Assembly: GCA_037783545.1 (NCBI GenBank)
Contig: JBBELK010000003.1
Location: forward strand, 2,790,001-2,854,000
Reading direction: 5' to 3'
DNA: 64,000 nucleotides
From: Henricia sp. BOLD:AAB3569
Lineage: Eukaryota > Echinodermata > Asteroidea > Spinulosida > Echinasteridae
A model generated the notes under the pieces. The model had not been told where the DNA came from. It made no database searches and worked only from the letters and a program-made list of their open reading frames with translations. The translations under genes and the position numbers were made by a program. The stretch's first letter is position 1; the number at the start of each line of letters is the position of its first letter. Shown here piece after piece: positions 12,101 to 27,100 of the stretch.

Positions 12101-15100
12101 TGACTTCTGGCCTGATGTCTGCCCAGTACTTATGAAACTTGACTATGTTACAATGCTCCAACTGGATTAGGTTAACAAATTTTACTCGTATCTTCTCCTG
12201 AAATAAAAACGGGCAGAAAAATATCAAAATGGTAAACAATTTGTATTAAAGGGTCTTTCTATAAATTAGGGGTCCAAAAGTGTGACATTTGGTGTCCCCC
12301 GTTACACCTGATATGTGTTATTTTTAAACCATTTTGTATGAATTGTACTTTATGTACACACTCTTTGAGATGGAAAGAATTTAAAGAATGTGTCCTGAAT
12401 TTACAAAAACAAGATGTAAAATGTAACGGGGGACACCAAAGCTGGACCCTTAATTTATAGAAAGACCCTAAAATTAGAAGTCATCTACACAGAATAGAAC
12501 GCAATCAGTAAACTCTTGGAAAATTATTTAGAAACTCTGAATGCCAACTGAAATCATTTTTATTCAATTCAAAAACAAAATAATGGAAGTTAAATGAAGG
12601 TAACTTTTCCCATCAAATTTTGACGCAAGTGTAAAAACAAAATATTTTTCAGTCGCTTTCAAGAGATGGTGTACCAGCCGATTCATTTTGTAAAAGGTGT
12701 GTTTCAAAATAAAGTGAAACTTCAAGTTCATGCCCTTTAACAGGCTGTTTAGCAATTACTGTCAGTTATTTAACCAGTTTTTTTGAAATATCTTGTATGT
12801 TGGGCTTTGCCAAGCTTATGTGCACCCACAAATTTCATTCTAGAAATTTCGTTTTGGAAATAAATGTATATGTGTCCCATGCGTAACACTATTCGCGTCA
12901 ACCAGAGAATGTCCCATGCATAACACAAATTTTGCTGATTTGCCACATTGATAACTATTATCTGAAAAAATGATGATCGTGATAAAAAATACTTTAAAAG
13001 TTGCCACTTCTCGGAAGATTTGGTGTAAATTGGTTGAAAATTTATAGAGATATGGTTATTTAAAGTCACTTAAAATTATAAAATTCTGGTTGACAGACAT
13101 TTCACGACATTTCAATGCCCTAAAAAGGTTGTAGAGAGTTCGTCATACCGAGCAACAAAACAAACACTTTTTTTGATTGAAAACGCAGTCAATCTGAAAG
13201 TGGGAATTTTCAGCACACAGAAGATTTATGCAGTCATGCATAATGAAGCTGTTATGTTAATATTTCAATGTCAACTTAATTACAAATGAAATGTTCACGT
13301 TTTGATTAAACTGAACATTTGCATTTCTTTTTTCACTCCTACTGGTATATAATTTGAGTTCAAGGACATCATCAACAGTGCAGTGCTAATGTGACAGGGT
13401 TTAAGCGACCTCTTCTAATACCTGTTTTGTGTAATGTACAGGATAACTGCATCAAACTGGTTTACACCGGATGATAATACTGTACACACTTTGTCATGTT
13501 TCAATAGGATTTTGGTTTCCAATTCACAATATGTGTGTGCATCGCTAAACACCTGAGGGTTTATTGTACCATTACACATGACAGGCAAACCACAAAGATT
13601 TTACTTCTTCATATTCAAAGTTCCCATGACAAGCAAAAATAGAAAATAAACATGGACAATGGGGTTGTTATGTATTCGAAATTTGCTGTTAAATTTGCTT
13701 GAAGCGAACCTACAAAACACATCACCAATATTTGCAGATTTTTTTACATCATTATATGGGTATTACTATACATTAGGGGTCCAGTGTTGGTGTCCCCCGT
13801 TACATTTTATATCTTGTTTTTGTAAATTCAGGACATATTCTTTGAATACTTTCCATCTCAAAGAGTGAGTACATAAAGTACAATTCATACAAAATGGTTT
13901 AAAGGCCATTTTAATGATTTTTGTACGAAAAATAACACATCAGGTGTAACGGGGGACACTAAATGTCACACTTTTGGACCCCTAATTTATAGAAAGACCC
14001 ATATGTTTTACTGCAAATGTTCTTTAATTAATACCCTATTCAATATTTGCTTAACAAATTGTACACCTTGGCAAAAATATGCCAAGGACACCAGCCAAAC
14101 TCAGTACGCAGGTCACTAAGCTCGCCTGGCAACCCACGATATTTCGCTTACCACAAATTTCCTGTGCTTATGACATTTCTGAGGCTGTCAAACATCAACC
14201 ATAATTTTGTACACAGGAAGTTTGCGTTCCCGAGCGGTCATGTTTCAGAATGGCTAGTTTCCAGCGCAGAAACACTACACACACTTTACAGGAAATGGAT
14301 GTCCTAGTTAGCGATAACCCTACCATATTGAGTCAGTTAACCTCAGCCCTCCCCGACACGGACCCTAAAACCATCCCCGACACGGACCCCAAAACCACCC
14401 CCTCGTACATTTGCAGTGACAGCAACCAGAAATTGGATAATCTGCTGGTGTAACTTTGATCAGACTGCAGCGGATATTAGTCCTGTTGCAGCTTATTTTA
14501 TCCACAAGCTCATTTCCCCTTTCCTGCCAGGTGGAATTAGGAGTTGCCCCTCTGCCCCCCACAAACAACCCCCTCAAAACGATCAGCAGAAAAGTGAAAA
14601 ATGTTGTACTTTTTTGTAAACTATTTGAACCACTTCGTAACCTCCCCCCTCCCCCCCCCCCCCCACTCCAGTTTCCCGCCCGAGTGTAAATGGTGTCCCT
14701 CGTTACCCTAATGTAACTCCTAGTCTAACCGGTACTCTAAACTGTGGAACCTTTTTCTGAACTGAAACAGGTGATGCCATGATCCACGTAAGTGCTTCCC
14801 ACCCTTTTTACAATCTGCTGTGTAAACACGCTTTTGTTTGCAATACTCGCCTCTGATAGCGCTCGTTCTTTCAACACAAAGGTCCTCCTTTGACTAAACT
14901 CCATTCATGAGCAATTTAATAACGGTGCTGGGCTTCCGTATTTACAGAAACATACAAAAAGCACAATGTAAAGGATGAATTTGGGAGAAGAATATGTTGA
15001 ACTTTTCGGCTGGGGTGAAATCGAAGATAAGAAAAATGGCTTTCTGTCTGGGGAAAACTAGGTTAGAAACATTGTTTTTTGTATAGTGTCAGCTCTAGAA

Positions 15101-18100
15101 CTCTTCAAAATCTGGCACTTAACCCAATTTTCAGTGATAAGAATTCTTATTAATTAGCTTGTTCTAGGTGATGCCTACCGGTACATTGTGTAAAATTCCT
15201 ATTCTAACTTCTCACAGGTGCAGTTTTTTTTTCCTGGCAGAAAAATGAAAAACGTAACAGGAATTGCTTCCCTGAATGATATTTTTTTAATGAAGACTCG
15301 AATGACGACACAGGCACTTGTGAAAGACTTTTGAGAACTTTACCTCCTGTTCCTTGAAGTCTCTCCGAGCTGAAAATTGCACTTCGTTCCAAACCACCTC
15401 CACGCCTTCCTCCGTGTCCATGGCCAAGTAGGCCACGTCGATACCCGGGACATCTCGCTGTGTCACCTGCATAACCAGATACAAGACAGAAAGAAAATCT
15501 TTAAATACCGAAACTGGGTCATACCGTATTCATACGGTAATACAAACAGCCAGAGTTCCCACTACATGTATGGCTGTAAATTTAAGGACAATTTACATTA
15601 AAGCTCGTACTCAGGATTTGAAATGTCCCAAAAATGTAATAATAATAATGATAATGATACAGCATTTATAAAGGCGCACAGTATCTAACATGACTGTCAT
15701 TAAAAGGCGCCGTAGCCTTTATTATCACTGCCCTCATGGAATTACCAGAATCATCTCGCTTCAACTAGGGGCGCACAACCCTATCAGCACTTACATACCG
15801 GTACATGTATATTGTAGCATTCCCTAACAGCTCCCCAAGTATTGCTTTGGTTTTATGAGGCAAAAGGGAATTAAGTGTCTTGCCCACAGACACAAACACG
15901 TTGGCACAAGTGGGGCTCGCACCCATAACCCCTTGATCACAAGCATTTTTTTTACAAAGGCGCAGAGATTCGGTGTAAGGGACATATATGTACTTCTCTT
16001 TATTAAGCTTTGGCAACCTAATCTACAAATGTATGCACAGTGGCCACTTTACTTTGTAAAGGCCGACTTGCAATACAAAATAAAATTAGAAGGCTTTGAA
16101 TGAGTGTGGGCGTCGGAAACTTGAACATGCCTCAAAGAGAATTATGCTAAATACATCAAATATTGCCGTGGTTAAGACACTTGTCTGGGGGAGCCACAGG
16201 TGCACGAGATGCAAATGGCGGCATCATGCCAGAACAGGAAATTGGCAATGGCTCAGACAATCTCGCCGATTCAACCTGTCAGAATGTCTCTCCACTTCGG
16301 CCTTTCTGATGGGACAATCATCGTACATGTATAATGTCCATCTTCTAGGAAACCATAAATACCGGCTACTGTACATGTATGCACTGCAAAGTGCATTACC
16401 TCCAGACAAAATATGACATTCCTGTTTTGTATGCATGTACATGTACAGTGTAAATTCTACTGTATAAAATTAAGTATATATAACTCTTTTAAAAAAATGT
16501 TCTATCACATAGGCACCTAGGGTGTGTGACAGAGCCTGTTTTTTAACCAATTGTCTTAATTGTTTAAAGCCACTGCTCACTATTGGGAATCTCGAAAATC
16601 AGAAATGTTCACAGACTTACACATAACTTACAGTATGTACACAATATAAACATGATGACGGTAGAAAACTTCCCCCAAACTGGTTTTGTCTGAAGTGCTA
16701 TAGTCTTTGAGAAATGAGTGCTAAGACAATTAATTTTCGTCTCATTAGACGAAAATTCACTTCGCCCTAAAACCACTTCGCCCTGCACCACTTCGTCCAA
16801 ACACTACTTCGCCCGAATGCCACTTCGTGCACAGGCTGTGGTTCAGGGCGAAGTGGTTTTGGGGCGAAGTGGTTTTGGGGCAAAGTGACTGTAAAGCTGT
16901 TTTTGACCGTTTTCTCAAAAGTTAGACGAAGTACGGAGCCGACTTTTAATTGGGTTACCCGGTAGTTTTAATCATGTATATCTTCAATCACACAGGGGGA
17001 TCAAACTATTTGTAACGGTTTACCAATCATGTGTTCTACCTTTAAGCAACTTAAACAACAGCAAACTTACATGTAAACAAAAGAAAACCACACCTAAGAA
17101 TAAAGTGTATCACAGGGGGGAAAAAATGAATAATTTTACCCCATCTGCTTGGACTGAATTCTGAGAAATTGAATTCAGAAATTGTCAAATTACATGTGCC
17201 CTTTGAACCTGAAGCACACTGAAACCGGATCGAGATAGTGTAAACCTGTCATGTTTGGATATTTGCAGTTCCAATAAAACTACTAAATTTCAATTCAACC
17301 TGGTCATTTACAATGTCAACATGGATTTAAGTTTCTTTTTTTGCCTACACCTACCAGCAGCAAACATTTTCACTTCATGCACGTGCATACACATGAGTCA
17401 TGCAGCTATTTTAATCGCCGCAAGCACTCAGAAAAGAATATGACAGGTGTTGGGGCCATAATTGATCCTGACAAATTCGGCTTCTGTTGGGCACAATTCT
17501 GTTTCTTTGTCAATTCTACTAACATGTATATTCATGATATTTCTCACCCAGACAGGGAGCCGAAGTGAATACATCACCTTTAGCTAGTTGCTATGCAATG
17601 GTTCTACACTAAAGCCCAATTGACACGATCATACTTTTGTTCAAGATCTTCATCCAACAAATGCATGACAATGTTCACGCTTGTTCAAGGTCACTAGAAG
17701 TCCCAGTTTACACCATAGATTGTTCACGAATATTTTATGGATTTTGTGGATTGTCATTGGAGCTAAAATACCATGTGACCCAGATCTGTAGCCTGACTGT
17801 CATACATTTGTTTAAATTAATGTGCATGCTTGAACATCATCCAACATGTTCAAGCTTGTTTGAGATGTTCAAATTCCCATATACACGATAGAACGTTTCC
17901 CTTGAACAGCGTCATAGCTGACAAAGTGACGAATATGCGGCTTTAGGGGTCGTCCATAAAGTACGTACGCATAAAATGCCGACTTTTTAGACTCCCCCTC
18001 CCCCCCTGTACGCATGGCGTACGCAGTGGCTCCAACTCCCCCTCCCCCCCCTGTACGCATACGCATTCCATATATACCTCAGCATTGGTAAGCATTGGTA

Positions 18101-21100
18101 AAAATGGTTCAGTACTACATGTATAGTGCTATATATACTACTACGTGTAGTACGATTCGCATGTCGCCACCTAAGTCTGAAATAAATGACAAAATGTATA
18201 TATTTCTTTTGCATTTTTTTTGTTTACTTAAAATGACACATCAAGCATCATTAAACTGGAGATTTAATGGGAAAACCTAATTTGAGGAGTGAGAAAAATG
18301 TGAGATGTGTGAGAAAAATGTGTAGCCTGTCTAATATATTTCGTACATACATGTAAGGTCTGAAGCCATGGTCAACTTGTTCATCCTTTCCCGATTTACT
18401 AAAAATACATTTTTGGTTTGCGTACATACGCATTGGCTTGGACCCCCCCTCTCCCCCCTGTACGCATGGTGTACGCAATGTCAACAACCCCCCCTCCCCC
18501 CTCCGTGCGTACGTACTTTATGGACGGCCCCTTAAAGCCATTGCACATTCGTCATTTCGTCAGCTATGCGACGAAATGTTTGACAACGTTCTTGAGCAAA
18601 AGTACATTGTATGATGGTGTAAATTGGCCTTTAAAATCACTGAATCATTTCCATGTGTCGGTACTTCTACATTGGGCATTTTAGCCGGGGGAGCGCTCAA
18701 TATTTTGAGCAAAATACTACGATATATTTCATTGTTTTTTATCTTTTAAAAAGGACCATGTACGCATCAGCCAGATTGGGACTGTGTTCATTTCAAGGTC
18801 GATGTTAAATCCAAACAGAAGAATTAGAATTGTTTTATTTGGAGACAAAAATGACATTGACAACACTTGAACTCAAAAAAGCAGACGGCTTTCAGTACCG
18901 AGTCACTCAGAAATTATATTACATTGTATTATGATACAGATTCCTTAAGGGGAAAAAATTTTTAATCTAGTGAGACAGAACACAGACCAAATAAACCTTG
19001 GAACAGAAGTCAGTGGCTATATTTCTTGTTATTCAGCAATGCTCTACGGCACGCAAACACTGCATTTTTGAAAAGGTCAGACTATAAAAGCGAGCCGAGA
19101 CAGAAAAAAAATATGTCTGGATCGGGAAACCGCAGAGGGGTGTTAGAATCGTCTGGCAAGAGTGGATTAAAAGGGAACTTGTTTATGAGGTAGAAGAAAT
19201 GCAAACACAGCACAGCCTGCATGCATTCTGCATTCCAAAACATGTTTCTTGGGAAGCAGATAGGCCTATGCTCTTTTGATCAGAACTTGAAAACTTAAAG
19301 AAAACGGAAAACATGATCGATATTTATTTTGTTTAATTTCCTTTTCTCTGTGACTTAAAGTATTCATGTAGATTTAATTACCGCACCGGTACATGTAGGT
19401 CTTTCCACGCTAATGGGCCTATTTGAAAAATAAGTCAATAATTCCTTTCAGATGTCTTCGGTTTATCTCAAACTTAAAGAAATTCCCTTGTACTGTTCTC
19501 AGGAGATAACTTTTGCCCAAAAAGGTAAGAAAATGCTGCCACAACATACATTTCTGAAAAGCTTGTGTACAAATTTCCCCTTATACGTACATGTATGTAA
19601 CCGGACAGACAAAAATGTCACAAATTAGAGTTCTCTAATCTACTGGTCCTTCTGACCAGCATGAAATTCAGGTTATTTTCGACCCCTGGATTGATTTAAT
19701 TATGTTATCTCTTCCTTGTGCTTTTATAATTTTGTGCCAAGTTTCCTCAAAGCAGTATCTTTGACAAGATGCGGAAAAAAAACATTGCCAACTACATGTA
19801 GAAAGGATAGGCATAATGACTGGAACACTTAATAAATCAATCTGTAATGATCTGATGCAAGTAACTAAACATCTGACACTTGTATGTTTATGGCAAACAG
19901 CTTGTCAGGCTACCATACAGAATGCCTTACTGTGTTTAGGCCATAAACATCAGAATATACTCTATGTACAGTATGTTACATTGTGTGTAAATATATACTT
20001 TTTATTTTTAAACAGACTAGACAAGTACACACATGCATACATGTGCTGGTTTCACGTTTTGTCAAAATGTTGGCCTCACGGCGATCATGGCTTGTGCGCT
20101 GAAGTGACAAAGCTCACACTATCCCCAACGAAAGCCGATGAATATTGACGTATTTCACACTCGTTCATGAGTAAACGATGATCAACATTCAAATGCCGTT
20201 AAATATGCTCAATTCAGAATATGGTGATACCGGTACACATAATGTCTAGGTACTTGCTGGCAAATTTTAGATTTAACTGTGATCTTTTTTAAAGTCAAAT
20301 TTAGCTTCAATTGAAGCAAACAGTCCACAGTGATTTCAAAACAAACACACAAAAAAAGTGCATACTTTTTAAACACAAAACAATTTCTGGACTAGTGGGT
20401 TGTACATGTAGGTCTATGGTATGTAAGATTTAGTAAAATACTTGAAAGATAACATTTATTTATAGGCCTACACAATTATTTTTTGAACTGAAAAGAAGCT
20501 TCAGGAAACAAAAACACAAGAAACATGTTTTAAATCCACAAGGAACAACTTGTGTCAAAGTTAATATTTTTCCACAATGCTCAGGCCAAGAAAAGAAAAA
20601 ATACTTGTGTTTCATGTTACATCAAAAAAATATCTTTTTATTTTGCTCTAAATGTTTTCAGCCGAAAATATTAGGGTGGGATGACGGTCAGTATTTTGTT
20701 TACCACTTGCACATTAGAACAATGCAAATATACAAGAGTGAGCCACTTTTTCATGCTTTGAAGGGGTAAAAAATATAAAGGCGATGTACACAAAATTTAG
20801 GTTTTAGGTAGACACAATACGTTTTTATTTTTTATTGATTTTTGAGCAAATAAAATTAGGTTCTGCATGATTATCTAGGTTGGGTAATAGGAAACACGGC
20901 TATTTTTTTTCTTGGCCTCAGCAGTATCTAGTCTTCTTACAGGACATGTTGTTCATTTCAAGCCAACTTATATTTAGCCCTACATGTATCTTTAATAACA
21001 ATCTCGACAGTAACTTCATAACTGAATACATCCTGTATCAATTCTGACATTTAATATTAAAACTCCCAAGATTTAATTTCCTCCAATTCAGATCTCCAGA

Positions 21101-24100
21101 GAAAGATTAAATCTCCCATCTTTTTAAATGTCAAAAGATTTATTAATCTTTTAGACTTGACTCTATATTATGGTTCTTAGGACTAAGGGTTCAGCTTACC
21201 TGGGAGTGTCCGTTTCACTTTATTGAATAAAAAAAAAGGCAAGTGATAAATATTCCGTTCTAAAATGCATTAGGTTTTTACAGAACGCTATTCATCAATA
21301 TTTTGTTGTGCAATCGGCCAAAGTACAGTACCTAACGTGCATAATATGAATGTTATTGAATGTTTATAAGCATTTATGTCGCAAAAAAAAAAAAGGCTTA
21401 AAATAGTGAAATTGACAAACTACAAAGTGAAATTGAAATACATGAACCAATATAAACTAAATTTGAAAGCAGTAATTTGAGAGTTTGATACACCGAAAGC
21501 CTATGAAGCTGCTACACGTGTACATTTCCCCCCAAAAATATTCTGATCATCTGCTTTATATTATTTATCATTTGAAACCAAACACAAGGTTAAATAGAAA
21601 AACGTATGAATTCAACCAAAATTCCTGCTTGAAATAAGAGAAAAATTACATACTGTGCAATAAAAAAAAATGTTACTAGATCATTAGAGAATTGAGGAAA
21701 TGAAATAACACGAAACAAGCAAATGGCACCTTTAAAGCCACAGGCTCGTCAGCAAAGCACGCGTGCCATGAAATATGCAGCTCCATGCCTTTGCTATGGC
21801 GCTGCGTATTTCGTGGCACGAATTTGGCGCGCGCGCACTGCTGACGAGCCTGTGTCTTTAAACTGTATTGTGTCATTTGCAAATAAAACTGTTTTCGTGA
21901 ATTCCTGAATTTCCTGTAGCATTACATATGGTACATGTATTTGTTTTGGTAAACTAGCCTGCAGAAATTTTGGCTAAATACTGGTAGACGCAGCACTGGT
22001 TCATAAAACTTTAAAAATGCAAGCATGCCATACTTGTAGTTTCTACATGTATAAGTTATGTGTAGGCCAAGGAGAATGCTAAAAGATGGAAAGTTTATAC
22101 CACTTTTAGTTGTACAATTCCTACAGAAAGGTACCACTTTAAACAGAAAAAATATGTTGTATTGTTACCACTGCTAACAACACTTTGAGGTCTTTCCTGT
22201 CAATTGATGAAGTAAAATGGTGGGTCACTGCAAATGATACAAGAGGCATTTAATAGCAATGTGATAATTACACACAAATGTCAGGGCCATGTAGACCTGT
22301 CACGATACATGATTACTTGCCACTGTCCTAACACCTGTGTGCCAATGGCTGTATGAGTAACGCTTTGATGAGAGCAAACGATTTTTCGTTTCAGAGAACG
22401 ATGGCAAGGTATAAGTATTTTGTTTCTCCAAATTTTGTTTCTCCAAAATGTTATGTTCATTGGAAATTATTGCAAATAGTGCTCATTTAAAATTATCAAC
22501 TTGAAAATTGGCAATAAAAAGTTTGAGGTCGGCAATTTTGCCTCAAAAATGCCAGGTACAGTAGGTCGGGTTACTGTAAGCACACCATTTATTTTGTTTG
22601 GCCTAACTCCCGACAAGTCATGCACATCACTAAAAAAAATATCGGTAAAGTCCCTGAAAATTAACGGTCTGTGACATTTTCGTTAGCTGTACGATAATCA
22701 TCTAGTGCAACCTGTGAATAATTCTAGGAGGGTGCTTGAGAAGTTGGGGAAGGGATAATGTGGATATTAGTCTCACTCTAATGAACTCACGAACTAGCGT
22801 TCCACTTTCGTCTTGGGAAGTAAATGAATATTATAACCACATGTGCATGTAGCTTTAGGAAAATGAGCCTGCTAGGTCCATTATGGCCAGGGTATGGGAC
22901 TATGGGTGCTTTGCTTCATAAGAGGAGAGTTTGCCCCAAGAGACATCATGTAGCAGTTAAATTTATTGGAGATAATTCCGTTTGCAAGCAACCAAGGGAG
23001 CGTATCAGATGTCATGCCAAGGAGGTGGGCTACAACTACATGTAGTTAATACTCAATTTTTTTTATAGAGAGTGAAATCTCCATACACTCTGCTAACTCA
23101 AAAATATTTATCAAGGAAAGCAAAAATGTACAGAGGAATTTTGAAATTGTCATCAAAAATGAGCATCTCAGTGCTTTGTTTTGTGATAAAATTTGCAAGT
23201 GAAAAGACTTCCGACGTGGCTCAGCATCTGAAATAAGGCTGCCAGTGCCAATTGGAAATTTGTCAATTCTTGTCAAATTTGTAACATTTGGAATAACGTG
23301 TAACATGCGAGTCTTTCCACGGTAAAGGGGGCATTTTGGCAACACAGACCATATTTTCGAGAAAATACCTTTGTCTGGTCTCAAAATAAAATAAATAAGT
23401 TTCAGTTGTTCTGAAGAGATAACTTAGGCCCAAAAAGGGTTACAAATAGTGTGACAACATGCCTTTCTAAAAACCCTATTGTCACACTATTTGTAACCCC
23501 TTTTTGGGCCTCCCACTGTGCAATCTTTGCCACAAATTTCCAACGATAAGGTACGATTTGGTACAATTGTGTATAGAGTCTATAGACAGTCTCTGTTAAT
23601 CTCACCAAATCGTACCTTATCGTTGGAATTTCGTGGCAAAACAGCAGCCTAGACTGCGAGATCCTTCTGACTCATTTTGGCAGAGTGGTTTTCATAATTC
23701 CATGAAGGCCTGAATTAATCAAAATTGGCCAGTTCAAGATATACGTAAAGCAAATGGCATAATTATTCAATGTCAGGCTTAATGTCCAAATTTTGCCCAT
23801 CTCTCAAGAATGTCTTCAATGCAAGTCAAAACTACTTAAGTAATAAATTCTTGGGTATATAGATTATCCGTTTGAGTCTTCCTGGAATTCAGTGGAATGC
23901 AACCAACATCTACTTGTAATAGATTCCGGAAGGAGCAGGTTATTGTAGATGAACCTCTTTAAGATGCTACCAGTAGGTTAACTTAAGCCCAAGGATTTCA
24001 AATCAATTTCTCTCAAAGTTTTCTTTGTTTAAGCGAACGGATTAATTAACAAAAACACAGCAATACTGACAGTGACATACCGTATTGGCAAATTTGGTTT

Positions 24101-27100
24101 GGATTAAACAGAATACACGCCACTAAGCTTTAAATAAATTTTGTGAAATCATGGTGCCTCAAATCAAATTAGATCGCGCACAGCCTCAGTTCAGCATTAT
24201 TCTCACATTGTTGTGTCTGGCTCGGAGAAAATCCCCCAAGGCCAGAATTAAAGTGTCAACACCATTCATATGCAGGAGAGTTGTGTTTGCGTGAATAATT
24301 CATGACCTAGTCTACACTATCTCGGACTGGCGGACATTCATGCTCCGTGTTTTCATGAATATTTAAATTCTCAGCAGAGAATTTGAAGAGTAAGGCCTAC
24401 AATATGCATCGCAATTACCAGTATGTTCAAGAACCTGATTATGGCTGGATCCGAATTAGTGGCTTTGGCTGTTGCTACGGGCAGACAATGAAAGTCCTTA
24501 GAAACAGCATAGCAACAGCCAAAGCCACAAATTCGGATGCAGCCTATCATTTGGGATATTTAACTTGACATCACAAAACCTAAAATCCAGATCTACTTAC
24601 GGTATACATGTATGTTTGACAATGAAATAATGTTTTTCATTATTTTCATGTTCTCATGAATATTCAACATCTGTAAAAGGAATCTGAATGGCATGCGAGT
24701 CATTTTGTTCATTATCATTTAACAAAGTGCTTATTACATACTGAAAGCATACAGGCACAGGCTCGTCATTGCGTGCGTGAGGCCAAATTCGTGCTACGAA
24801 TTACATGTACCCAGATCCATGCCTTTACTATGGAGCTGCACACCGGTATTTGGTGGCACGAATTTGGCCTCGCGCGCACATTGACGAGCCTCTGCCTTTA
24901 AGCAACCAATCAGTAAACCTTGCCAATGACTGGTTCTCATGCAAGTATCAGCGATAGTGTTACATGTATGTGGAAGGGAACCAGTACATTATTTTGATGA
25001 TGAAATTCTTCAATTGAGGGACTTTTTGAGTAAGTATTGTGCAACTGGGGGGGTGTTATTCTAGATTTTAGATTTATGCAACTTCAAATTTATACATCTA
25101 ATAATAATAATAATAATGATTAGATTTGTATAGAGCACATATCCACCCTGCAGGGTGCTCAAGGCGCTGTTACCATTATTACCGCTGCCATCAGGGAATC
25201 ACCAGAACCATTTTGCTTCAACTAGGTGGCTGCTGGTCAGGCGCACAACCCTATCAGCAGTTAGATTGTGGCATTCCCCTTAACAGCTTCCCATATATCG
25301 CTTGGGTTGACGAGGCAACTGGGATTAGGTGCCTTGCCCAGGGACACAGACACGTTGGTCGAAGTGGGGCTCGAACCCCCAACCTCTGATTGGGAGTCCC
25401 GCTTCATACCCATGAAACTTTACGCAATTGCGCAAGTCCATTTACGCCATTACTTGCGCCATAATTGATGGCGTAAGTGGACTTGCGCAATTGCGTAAAG
25501 TTTCGTGAAATTGGCTGCTGGAGCATTATACACTGAGGGTGCATTATTCCGTCATTTGGAAATAATCTACGACTAAAAATATGACATTTTTGGGAACAAT
25601 TCTCATGGCCAATAGTCCCAAACACTATTCCCTTCACTGACAGAGTTTATTGACCCGGTAATATACGGGTACAAACCCTAGTTTTCACAACCATGAAAGG
25701 AATGTTGACAAGTTTTTACTAGCAGTTAAACTATGTCAGCAGTAAACTGACCTTTGTAATGCATGTACATGTACTGTAATAATAAAGGAATATTTTTATT
25801 TTACACAAATAAACATACAGGCCTACATATACCAGGAAGAATTACATTTTGGATGGGCATTTGGTCGTGGTGGTTATGGTTGGTTGGAGCAATTCACACA
25901 ATATGTTCTTGCACCAAGACTAATCTACCCGGTACATACTTTTAGAAGGCTAAAAGTGTTGTTTTGGACGTTTTATATTGGGACGTTATCATTTTCTATA
26001 TACACTTTTAGCCCCTTAACATTTTAACCACCTTCGATCGTGTGGACCGTTCTTACACGCCCTCAAGAGGCCAGATACACATGTGTAATATCGTACCGTA
26101 AATTCCAAATCAGACATTTAAAAACTCACCATCGGGGTCCTTGTAATCTCAAGACTTCTGTACCCTTGTCGTTCACTGTCCATGATGACTCAAACATCAA
26201 AAAAGGATAAAAGGAAGCAAAATCTGGAGTAAAATCGACAAATTTGGACAGACGGGAGACTTGACCACGTCATGCATGTTGAATTCGCTACCCACGTGAT
26301 CGCGTCAAAAGGAAAGTAGTCCCACCAACGCGGATGGATTTTGTTTAGCCTAGACTGGCCCCCTGTCTATGTGCGCTACGCTGCTCTCGCTCATATACAA
26401 CGCGTGGGGAAGTAAATATGTGGACAGGGGTCCAGTCTAGGCTAAACAAAATCCATCCGCGTTGGTGGGACTACTTTCCTTTTGACGCGTCTCAGCATGA
26501 AGTCTGTGTACCGCGCTGCCTGAAAATTTTCGATTTTACTCATAATTTTGCTTCCTTTTATCCTTTTTTGATGTTTGAGTCATCATGGACAGTGAACGAC
26601 AAGGGTACAGAAGTCTTGAGATTACAAGGACCCCGATGGTGAGTTTTTAAATGTCTGATTTGGAATTTACGGTACGATATTACACATGTGTATCTGGCCT
26701 CTTGAGGGCGTGTAAGAACGGTCCACACGATCGAAGGTGGTTAAAATGTTAAGGGGCTAAAAGTGTATATAGAAAATGATAACGTCCCAATATAAAACGT
26801 CAAAAACAACACTTTTAGCCTTCTAAAAGTACCCGGTACATATATATACATTTTGAAAATGTATACTGCGTGCAGGCTACAGGTTACAGGTTTAATGCCC
26901 CGTTTATACAAATTTACATTGGACAATTTTTGCAAAAAACAAAACTGGACACAAAATGGGCACAGTGCGAGCTACTGTACAACTGACCTCATGGCATTGG
27001 TAAACATTGGTCCAAGCAATGCCTGGTCACAACTTGAGAACAAGGGAATGACACCCTCAGTAGTGCGTCCTTGTTGACCCAACATCTTGTAGCCAGTTCA

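Larger units (their letters stand above)
25929..26838. mobile_element. 910-bp palindrome carrying an exon-like ORF on both arms
   Basis: The outer arms 25929-26221 and 26548-26838 are almost identical reverse complements, as are the inner arms 26302-26370 and 26418-26488. The stretches 26222-26300 and 26489-26547 have diverged. Landmarks present on both arms: CTAAAAGTGTTGTTTT, ATTTTAACCACCTTCGATCG, GTGTAATATCGTACCGTAAA, GTCATCATGGACAGTGAACG. Each arm has ATG, 18 codons and a GTGAGT donor. NRBP1 intron 1. Confidence 0.8.

Noticed and set aside
23046..23384. 112-codon minus-strand frame
   Set aside because: Runs through a foldback arm that is repeated at 9882; no family match.
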